A stretch of DNA of 64,000 nt from Tachypleus tridentatus (Eukaryota; Arthropoda; Merostomata; Xiphosura; Limulidae): NCBI RefSeq assembly GCF_004210375.1, contig NW_027467782.1:20625276-20689275 (forward strand), read 5' to 3'. The notes beneath the pieces are model-generated. The model was not told where the DNA came from and made no database searches. It saw only the letters and a list, made by a program, of their open reading frames with translations. How positions within the stretch are numbered: position 1 is the stretch's first letter; each line of letters starts with the position of its first letter. The position numbers and the translations under genes were made by a program. Below are positions 55,126 through 64,000 of this stretch, piece by piece.

Positions 55126-56338
55126 CATTGCAACTGAGGCCACTAACGTTAAGCCTAGTACTTAGCACTAACCTTGCTCACATGAAGTTATTTAGTTTAT
55201 GCACTTTTTCAATCCTAAATTGATTTTCTTGATATTTCAGTTTACATTATCTTCGTATGACCACGGCGCCACAGTACTGTACTACTACTAGTCGTATGGT
55301 ATAAACATAGCAATGTTAAGAACCTTGTTATCGAACATGTCGAAGTCTTACGTAATTTGACCTAAAGGTCGAATTATCGCCTTCAGACTGCTCCGATCAT
55401 TCAATTGTTTTCCCAGCTTTTCAGAAATGTAATACAACACATAGTGAACTGAATTTATAGTCACAAAATAGTTGAATTACACCTGAAAGTTTCTCTTCGT
55501 TGTATTTGTGTTTCTGTCTCGGATTGTTCGTTCGTCTCATAAAAAAATATCACCAGAAGGCACCCTTGTACGTATCTCCTTAGTAAATCTCAGCTTCAGA
55601 TCTGCTTATATTATTACATAATTAGAAGGGTATGCATACATGCCCAAATGCTCTTATAGGTTACATGTAATATATGAACGGTGGCATTGCTACAGTAGCA
55701 TTCCTTTCTAAAATTTTTCTTGGTATGATAAATTGCAAACAATGTACTCACAAACAAAGGTTTTTTAACAGCAAGCTATTTGAACCCAAAAACGTAACGG
55801 CTCAGAAAACTTCAGTGAAAACACACTTATAAAAATATTACAAAACACACAAATAAACCAATACTAACGCAAATAAAACTAAAACAAACAAGACAATAAC
55901 CCAAATATAAGGCACGAAAACAAAGCCGAAAAAACATTAAACTAGCCACGTCTCTGTACACATGTTACCATTTCGTTTGACTTATATTTCTGTGGTATTA
56001 TTCTCTTTTGTTTCTGTAGATGTGACTGAATAAAGCAGTAAAAGATAAAACAAAACAGTTCCACTGCCGAAAATTTCTTATATATAGCCACAGCAGAAGG
56101 AATGATTGAGAAAAATATTTCATCTGCAAGGTTAGACATCATAACATATGATCATCTTTTACCTGAAGTTGTATCAACATTTTGAACCACTCTTTACAGT
56201 AATCTTTCGCAAATCAATTACTTCTTACTTCAGATATATAGTTTAGTAGATTCTCGAAACTTTAGTCACTAACCGAGCCAAAGAAAACTTTTTTAACAAT
56301 GCAGAGTAAAGTCAAGCACGGTAGGTAAGAGCAATTAC
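55126..56338. other. Unrecognised AT-rich sequence
   Basis: No gene, repeat or RNA supported. Confidence 0.4.
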
Positions 56339-56362
56339 AAAAAAAAAAAAAAAAAAAAAAAA
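56339..56362. repeat. A24 homopolymer
   Basis: Twenty-four uninterrupted A. It could be an old retroposon tail or a simple repeat; nothing recognisable is on its left. Confidence 0.95.
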
Positions 56363-56696
56363 TCAACCAAAGTTAAGTGTGGAAGTGAAAGAGGTAAGGG
56401 CATTATAACTAAGGGGAAATCTCTGTGGTTCTCCCTTCCATTGGTGCCCTAATCACGTGCGTATTTTGCTTAATGGTTAATCCAGGGCTGCTTTAGTTGA
56501 TTGTTAAGCCTTTATAGTATGTGATTTTACGTATGAATGGTGATAATAGTAATATTCAGAGGAAGTTAAACTTGCAAGTTTGTTGCGGGGATTCAGTTCA
56601 TTTTTTGCAGAAAATTTCCTTTATACTTTGTTTTAAGCTTTTAATTTGAAGTTCTTCTGTGATATATTTGATTCTTTGGTCTGGTTGTTGTTTTGT

Positions 56697-56815
56697 ATTA
56701 AGCACAAAGCTACACAATGGGCTATCTGTGCTCTGCCCATCACGGGTATCGACACCCAGTTTTTAGTGTTGCAATTCCGCACACATACTGCTGAGCCACT
56801 GGGGAGATTTTTGGT
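56697..56815 (-). mobile_element. SINE family 3, antisense, near complete
   Basis: TTAAGCACAAAGCTACACAA, TGGGCTATCTGTGCTCTGCC, CATCACGGGTATCGACACCC, TTTTTAGTGTTGCAATTCCG and CTGCTGAGCCACTGGGGA. Best copy of this family in the window. Confidence 0.9.
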
Positions 56816-57321
56816 CTGGAGGTATACTTTAATTTTTAGGAAGGTTGGTGTCAATTATTTTAATCTGCAAGTTTTGTAAACGTTAAATTTCGCTTCGTAT
56901 TTTTGAATTTCATCATATTTTTTTTGTAATGAAATACATTTCTTATTTTCTATTTCGCCATAACAGAAACAGATTCTTTCGATAAGGCTTACGTTGGTTA
57001 GTGGTAACTTTAGGCTTAGCTGGCCTTTTGTTTTTTAAAATACGTCAAACTGAAGTTAAACTGTAATTTTGATTTTAAAAGATTTAATATAAATATATGC
57101 TCAGTTCTCTCTTTGGCGAAATAAATTATTTTCGTTATTTTTTACAATACTCACAATAATATATCAATTATTAGGCCTATATTAATCGTAAGGCCTTCCA
57201 CGACGATTAACTTCCCTTTTTACTTTTCTTTGGCCTACTTCCGTTTCGTAACATCTCGTCTGCTAATTTTTGTCTGTTTTTCTACTTCTACTATTCCAAT
57301 CACACTATTTATTTATCTTTA
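56816..57321. other. Unrecognised AT-rich sequence
   Basis: Nothing supported. Confidence 0.4.
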
Positions 57322-57372
57322 GCGCAGATAGTCTAGTTGCTTTGTGCTATGAAACATCAAACCAAACTATTT
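57322..57372 (+). mobile_element. SINE tail fragment (family 4)
   Basis: AGCGCAGATAGTCTAGTTGC, TTTGTGCTATGAAACATCAA ACC: the shared CAGATAG..GCTTTGTGC tail with a distinct ending. The same ending is at 61335-61392. Confidence 0.6.
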
Positions 57373-57651
57373 ATCTTTATTACACCTAATCGTCTGTCTT
57401 CTGTACTCTACACGCGACACTCGATAATCTCTGCATCAATGAGTTACAAACAATGCGTACGACCCCCTATCGAGTTTCGTAATTAAATTTGTCATAATGT
57501 TTACTTTAAATTAATTGATTGTGACTCTCACGTTACAAATAAAGCTAAACAATTATTAAGTATTTATTCTTAAAATATATTGTACAATTTATTTGATAAA
57601 CATATAATCTTATGTAATTATATACATATATGACTTATCCTACGTTACGTG

Positions 57652-57890
57652 CCCCGGCATTACCAGGTGGTAAGGGCACTCGACTCGTAATCTGAGAGTC
57701 ACGGGTGCGAATCCAAATTTAACTAAGCATGTTCGCCCTTTCATTCTTATGGCGTTATTATGGTCAAACTCATTATTCGTTTGAAAGAGTACCCCAGGAG
57801 TTGCTTTTCCTCTTGTCTTACTCTGCTAAATCAGGGACAGCTGGCGTAGATCGTTTTCGTATGGCTTTGTGCAATATTCAAAATAAAGAA
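57652..57890 (+). mobile_element. SINE family 1, partly deleted
   Basis: GCCCCGGCATTACCAGGTGG head, anticodon-like CGT, then a body with a deletion between GAGTTG and CTTTTCCTC, and the tail. Confidence 0.9.
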
Positions 57891-58200
57891 ACAGACCTAC
57901 TTAAAGTAATTACAACTTCATAAATAGAGTATCATATTATCCAGTGTTTGTTATGTTATTAGAGGCAATATTACCTACTTTCATTCACATCATTCTTGGG
58001 TTTGTATGCAACTACTTGAGCATCTGCATGATATAAGGTTCTACTCATATATCATTGGGAAAGTATTTGACATATTATTTGTTACTGGGGTCCTTATCTT
58101 CACTTCTAGTGTTTTTAACTGAGATGTCCCTTATCATTATTACTTCATCAACTAACACAACACTAACATGCTCTGACTCTGAGGTTTCTCTTTATTTACC

Positions 58201-58491
58201 CGTTCCTCCTCAATTTTTGTTTTCGTTTTTTGAATTTCGCACAAAGCTATTCGAGGGCTATCTGTGCTAGCCGTCCCTAATTTAGCAGTGTAAGACTAGA
58301 GGGAAGGCAGCTAGTCATCACCACCTACCACCAACTCTTGGACGACTCTTTTACCATCACATTGACCGTCACATTATAACGCCTCTACGGCTGAAACGGT
58401 GAACATGTTTGGCGCGACGGGGATGCGAACCCGCGACCCTCAGATTACGAGTCGCACGCCTTAACACGCTTGGTCATGCCGGGCGTTCCTC
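58201..58491 (-). mobile_element. SINE family 1 with target-site duplication
   Basis: Antisense full copy flanked by CGTTCCTC at 58201-58208 and 58484-58491. Confidence 0.93.
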
Positions 58492-59934
58492 GTCAAAAGG
58501 TAATTCAGTCTCACTTGAGTTATCGGTTTTTTATTTTGTAACAGATTTACTATTGTACATTTAGTGTAGTACCTCCGCTTCCTTCAGTGTAATTTTATTT
58601 TTTCTTATGACGTTTACTGTGGGCTGTGTAATTCACAAGTCCTGCCTGTTCTCGAAATTAATAGAAGATTCTCGATCGTAAGAATCAACAAAGTACTAGG
58701 TGTGTATGTAATGCTACTGATTGACAATACGTTTGCCAAGCGACCTTCGGTGTATAATCTAGTTTCGCATGCTTTATATAAAAGCAGCGCACCAAGAGAG
58801 AAGATTAATATTGTTGTTGGGCATCTACAGTCAATGTGCTACAGGCCTAGGAAACTATAATTGTGATTAATGCCGATTAATCGAAAAAACTATAGAATTT
58901 AACCACCAACATTTGAAAATTTCAAACATTACATATTGTTTAACTCAGCAACACTTTAGCTTCAGACACAACAAGCTTGGACTCATCAGTTAACCAATCC
59001 ATCTACAGGTCTAAAGAAGTAGGGTAAAATAAAATACATAACGAACAAAAGAGAATCCAAAACCCTTGCGTTGAGAATTACAAGTGGCAATTTTTTTCAT
59101 GGAAGAAACCATAGTAACAAAGAGACTCACGCCACTGGCAAGAGAGTGAGAATACAGTTTTACATCTTTAAGAGCGCTGTTTCATATGGTGTTTCTAATC
59201 CAGTTTGTACCTAATGTTTTTCAAAAGAATAATGCAAGAATATCTTATCTTAATCAATTGAAAATTAATGAGTGGATAAAATTGTCAATGTAGATGAAAT
59301 CATAGCAAATATAAACACGTGTAGTTCAATGTTTTACTTCTTGTGATTGGTATATTTTCAGTCATACAAATTGAAATATTTGTGAAAAACAAAGAATTTT
59401 ATTAGATATTTTATTTTTTTTTTTTTCATGAGAAGGATGACAGATTTAAGCTTCAAAATGCTTGATGTAAGCGTAATAAGGTTAGGCATGGCCACTCGCG
59501 TGGCTGAACCTTGTAATTTGTGCTGCAACTGTTAAATTTCGTGTGAAGTGGTTTTCATAAGTAAAGCACGGGTGTGTCGTGTGTATAGAATACAGGAGTT
59601 CTGGAAGTAGTTGGGCTACCAGTCCCTAAGTTTCTGATTATTAGTGTTTCGCTCACTTTTCCATAATAATTTATGAAACTGTACATAAATAAAATTACAG
59701 CTTTTGAAAACTAACTTCCCTTTTAATCTATTTCGTGGTTATTTAAAACAGTTTTTTGTCAAAAGATATCAAATTTTAATTTATTCATTTGCTTGTTAGT
59801 ATTTTTCTGAAATCACAAACATGGCTCTAATTTATTTCAGAAACCTTCATTAAGACTCATTTCTTCCCAAAAGAGTGTATTTATGGTACATTGCTAGATA
59901 TGAATACACAATCGATGTTCAAATGTTATTTTCT
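58492..59934. other. Unrecognised sequence
   Basis: No gene supported. It contains the TATA-like element at about 58772. Confidence 0.4.
58770..58790 (+). promoter_or_regulatory. TATA-box-like sequence
   Basis: CTTTATATAAAAGCAGCGC is a strong match to an arthropod TATA box. No open frame or recognisable transcript start follows, so it may be chance in AT-rich DNA. Confidence 0.2.
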
Positions 59935-60045
59935 CAGTGGCTAAGTGGAAAGTATGAGGGCTCATAACTTTCAAAATCGGATTTTGATACTCGTGGTAGG
60001 CAGAACGCAGATAGCCTGTTGTGTTGTTTTGTACTTACCAACCAA
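59935..60045 (+). mobile_element. SINE family 3, sense
   Basis: CTCAGTGGCTAAGTGGAAAG, GATTTTGATACTCGTGGTAG, GCAGAACGCAGATAGCCTGT, then a tail of ACCAACCAACCAAAC. Confidence 0.8.
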
Positions 60046-60599
60046 CCAAACAAAGAAGAGTTATTTTATTTTTCATAATCTATAATTAATGCTTATTTAT
60101 AATTGAAAAAATATGTAAATATAACGTTATACAAAATCTAACCACTATGTAGCGCAGAGGTCTTTTGTAGACCATAGTTCATTGTTTGATACCGAAAAAT
60201 AAGGATTTTCAATAGGAAATTTACAGCTTTCGGTTATCACAGTTTAGATAACTTTAGTGTAAATGGTGAGTTTAAATGTTTTATTTTCTGGTTGCCAAAC
60301 ATTCTTGGTTGTTTAGGATGTTCTTTTTTGCAAAAGACAAAATGTAATATGCCGAGTGATCTAGCCAACTCAACAATGTAATTCAGAACCAGGTTATTCA
60401 TACTCTCAGAAAGAGAATTTATATTTTTGCTATACTTTGTTGGCCCAAGTATGATGCATGCAGAAATAAACATAACCTCAACCATTAAAGCATAAATATT
60501 AGCATAAAGGTACGTTTGTAATCAAATGGACAGTTGATCCGAAATAGAATCATGAGGGGACCAACGAAACAAAACGAAGTTAGATGTTAGAATAGAACT
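60046..60599. other. Unrecognised AT-rich sequence
   Basis: The 82-codon minus-strand frame at 60237-60485 is not recognised and has no splice context. Confidence 0.35.
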
Positions 60600-63320
60600 T
60601 TTTTTCAGAATTCAGTTTACCCAATACTATATTCTCCTACGTTGTATGGTCTTACTCTTTCAGTACGATAGTGAACCATGTAATACTAACAACAAAGCTG
60701 AGTTCGAAGCTACATTATCGACAAAAGTTTTATTGTTGCATTAGAAACATATTAAATCTTCTGGAATTAGACTGCAGTCTGAAGCACTGGACATAATATA
60801 TAACGTTTTGGAACAGTATGGGATCTCTTGGTCCATCCTGGCTCTTACATCCTCTAATTCAAACTATAAATGTTAATGAATTAATTTTTAGAAGTCTTAA
60901 AGCCAACACTTATTCATATACTTATCAAGCTTTCTGTTAAACTTGTTTAAATTTTCTGCTCCATAACATCCAAAGAAAACTCACTTCAAAGGCTAACTAT
61001 CTTGTAAGAAAAATAAAGTTATCATAGCTGAAGGTGACTTCTACTCTGCCAGTGTCCATTAAGTAACTTGAAACCAGGACTGGAAAGGCCAACTTCAGTT
61101 TACTGATGGTGTTTTTTGAACTTACCTGTTAGTCTTTCTGGTGAGTTATGATTATTACAGTCATGCTACAGAAAGTCCTTTACAACTTTGAATTACTGTA
61201 TTGTTGACGTTGTAGACTAGATGTAAACATTGGTCTTATGCTATTTATGTTGTTGTTTTTAAACTTTGTTTTGTTTTACCTTGATTTCCTTTTATGAATT
61301 TTACTAAATTTACTTTTACCTTTTTCTGGATGTTTGGTACAGATAACCTAGCTGCTTTGTGCCATAAAACATTAAATCAACCAACCAACCTGCCAGTGTT
61401 TATACTAGAGTCCTCTAGCCCTACTATTCTCACTGTTAATTATGCACAATTATGATGCATCAATATCATCAATTCCCTTTACAATATTTAACACCTCAAT
61501 CATATCACACCCCTCCTCTAATTCTTTTTTTTCCAAGAGAAAGCAGTACAAGAGATTTCAGCCACTCCTCATATGACAACTCCTCCATCCTAAGCACCAT
61601 TCTAGTAACCCAACTTTGAACCCTTCAAACAATTCAAAGCCCTTCCTAAGGTAAGGATACCAAGACTGAACACAATACTCCAAATATGACACAACATATG
61701 AACCATACAATAAAATTATAACTGCTTTAGACTCGTATTGAAAATCTCTTTAGATATAACATAATATTTATTTGTCCTACCAACAGCAATAACACAATGC
61801 TTGGATAGCTTATGAGACTGATCAGCTATTACATCAAGATTCTTATTTTTCATGACACTGTTTATATTATTCCCATCCAAATTGTTATTCAAATCATGAT
61901 AACTCACCAGCACTATTTTGCATTTATTATAATTAAATCCCATCTGCCATTTATTTGCCCAATTCACTGAATGATATAAATCCTTCTGTAAATCAGTGGC
62001 ATCCTATTCACAGGTAGTAACACTCTATGTCTTAATGTAATCTGGACATTTAAGTAATTTATTGACCATTCTTTCATCTGTGTCATGGATGCAAATCAAA
62101 AAGAGCAAAGGTTCTAAGACTTGAACCCTGAGGTACCTCATTTGTGACATTAATCTGGTTTGGTTGAACTGCATTTGTGACAATCCTTTCTTCCAGATCT
62201 TCTCTTACTCTCATTTACACAAGTAGTAACCTTTTGAAAAATGTCAACAGATTTCTGAGGCAAGGTTTTCCATCAGTGAAATCATGTTAGTTATCTAATA
62301 AAATTCTTAGCTTGGTTAAATAAATTTTTGGAGTTTTTTTTTTAATCAGATTCTCCAAAATGTGTTCCACAACTGACGTAAGACTAATAGGTCTTTAAGT
62401 ATTGGGACAATTTTCATCACCCCTAATTTCCAATTTATTATGCTTCTCATTAATTTTATTTCTATAACTCTTTGTGAGCCAACATTACTTTTACTTGCTG
62501 CTTTCCTATTCTTTCTATAAGGAAAATATTTACCTTGAACATTGACAGTTTTTTCTTTGAAGATTTTCCACATTTGCTCAGTGTCTCAGCATAACACAGC
62601 TGCCCAGTTAACAGATAATTCTTGTTGTTTCCCTTTAAAATTTGAAAACAAAATATTGTTATTTGTCATTTCAATATGCAGGAAAAAACATCAAACCTAA
62701 TACAGCAGTGATCACTTGTACCCATGTGTTCCCCAGTTTTCTACCTGTATTTTCAAAGTTACAACAAATCTGACAGAGCATTTTCTAGTAGATTCCTTGA
62801 CCAATTGGTAAAAAAAGCCATTATGAACAGTTGACAAAAACCTTTCTCTCTCACAGGTTGACTGTAGCATTTCCCGTTTTGTATGCTTGAAATTAAAATC
62901 ACTCATAATTGTGGCTTCACAAACAGCTGAAAACTTAATCTCATTGTGACTGTTTGAGTTATGTGAATATTCTTTGGTTGTTTGTAACAAATTCTCATTA
63001 AATGTCATTTCCCTTCATATACACTAATAGAAACTTCACTGGATATAATCTCATTGTTGTTATCTTTGATATCTTTAACTAAAACAGGATGTAACTTACA
63101 TTGTACATGTAAATCCACTTCTCCCTTTTGTACTCTAATTATTAAAAAGACATAAACACTATATTTGAAGGAAATGTTTGTCACACATCATCTTTGTTTA
63201 ACCGTATTTCAGTTATTCCCATTATATCAAAATCTTTCATTCCTACTAATGCTCTGAAGTTATCTATTTTATATCTTTTACTTCTGTTATTATGATAGTA
63301 AGAAATAAGTCTACCCTTAT
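60600..63320 (-). pseudogene. CR1/L2-like LINE relic (endonuclease and RT)
   Basis: Minus-strand order: RYKIDNFRALVGMKDFDIMG, ITEIRLNK (start of an APE endonuclease, about 63300-63200); MSDFNFKHTKREMLQSTCER, FLSTVHNGFFYQLVKE and STRKCSVRFVV (endonuclease core, about 62900-62780); WKIFKEKTVNVQGKYFPYRK (linker, about 62560). RT traces follow: FTDGKSCLTN-type text, TNEVPQGSSL, NWANKWQMGFNYNKCKIVLV, EYCVQSWYPYLRKGFEL, and MVLRMEELSYEEWLKSLVLL near 61590. AENLNKFNRKLDKYM near 60950 and DVRARMDQEIPYCS near 60830 match the usual C-terminal end. The catalytic block with the first Asp is deleted and the frame is broken many times. Such LINEs could have mobilised the SINEs, but this copy cannot. Confidence 0.85.
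61335..61392 (+). mobile_element. SINE tail fragment (family 4) inside the LINE relic
   Basis: GGTACAGATAACCTAGCTGC, TTTGTGCCATAAAACATTAA and ATCAACCAACCAACC. Confidence 0.65.
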
Positions 63321-64000
63321 ATTTACTTCTATACTAATTTCCTCAACTGAACTTTTCTCTACCTCTTATTTATTTTTCATTAGTTTATCGTGGACCTCAC
63401 CACTATCTAGTCATGTTGTGTGTGTCACTAGTTACAATAAGTATGAACTTAATGAATTTTAGTATTTAGGTGAGACTTTCCAGTTTTTGAAACACAGTAA
63501 CCAAAGAGGAAATAAATATGTGGCTTCTATCAACACTTTAACTCCTCTGCAAACTTGTGCACATTTTACATTCAACTCATACTCGAAACTACATACGTCA
63601 AAATTTTAGGATTCTTCTATAGTAGATGTCTGTGATTTGTTAGTGATAAATTTGAAAATAACATGCAGCAAGCAGTCCACTTATTTTAAAATTAGATATT
63701 TAAAACAAGTTAAATGTACCTTCAAGAATTCTTTAGACTATGATGACTACAGTTGTATTTTAAATGTGACAGTTCTCTTCATGTTAAAAGTCCACTTAGG
63801 CTGATTAAATTATTTTAGAATCCATTTCACAAGCTGAACTAATTTAAAATACTCTGTAACAAGTTATTCTCCATATTTCTATCAAACTGTTAAATTCATT
63901 TTTAAATATCAACCAGTTTTAAAATGAGTATTGTTATAGATTTTTTAATGGTAAATTATGATAATAAAACGAATTAAATATGTTAAAATAATTCACCCAG
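63321..64000. other. Unrecognised AT-rich sequence to the window end
   Basis: Possibly the untranslated leader of the LINE relic in its first part; nothing else supported. Confidence 0.35.

Noticed and set aside
1-64000. Naming the species
   Set aside because: Horseshoe crab is suspected from repeat families by memory only; no diagnostic gene is present to prove it.

Overview
The window looks like a piece of an invertebrate animal genome, most likely an arthropod. It is AT-rich, has almost no long open frames, carries split genes with GT-AG introns, and is crowded with tRNA-derived SINEs and decayed transposons (mariner, Tigger/pogo, hAT, piggyBac-like, Penelope-like, DIRS-like, Ty3/gypsy-like, CR1/L2-like LINE). 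The SINE and Penelope sequences remind me of chelicerate genomes, horseshoe crabs in particular. That is recollection of repeat families, not a search, so treat the taxon as a guess.

Layout. 1-3183 and 23580-26951 are two direct copies of one segment. Each copy carries three phase-compatible minus-strand exons of the same membrane-protein-like gene that I cannot name. Copy 2 is open; copy 1 has a 1-bp deletion in one exon. A further minus-strand exon lies at 21390-21475. Between the copies sit SINEs, two small DNA-transposon MITEs with intact target-site duplications (7548-8018 and 10014-10195), an intronless broken glyoxylate/hydroxypyruvate reductase copy (11686-12698), a mariner relic with recognisable ends (13065-14243), a piggyBac-like relic (15838-16394) and a DIRS-like relic (21622-22600).

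27-38 kb holds a 30-bp minisatellite, a broken exon-like open region of unknown identity (27929-28456), a Ty3/gypsy-type relic (29945-31130) and Penelope-like fragments including a GIY-YIG endonuclease segment. One Penelope terminus (33296-33475) carries a minimal hammerhead-ribozyme-like motif. A 500-N assembly gap is at 38242-38741.

39-47 kb contains the best candidate for a living gene: five minus-strand exons giving a signal peptide, an immunoglobulin domain, a linker, a Cys-rich ephrin-receptor-like domain and the start of a transmembrane segment.

47.6-49.8 kb is a 2.2-kb DNA transposon with inverted ends, inserted inside a SINE. It carries a THAP-domain gene and the start of a YqaJ/SWIM-type gene in convergent orientation, a pairing I associate with the ISL2EU group. 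51-54 kb is a decayed Tigger element (itself hit by a SINE with an 11-bp duplication) abutting a hAT relic. 60.6-63.3 kb is a decayed CR1/L2-like LINE. Apart from the receptor-like gene and the duplicated exons, nearly everything recognisable is mobile DNA and its debris.
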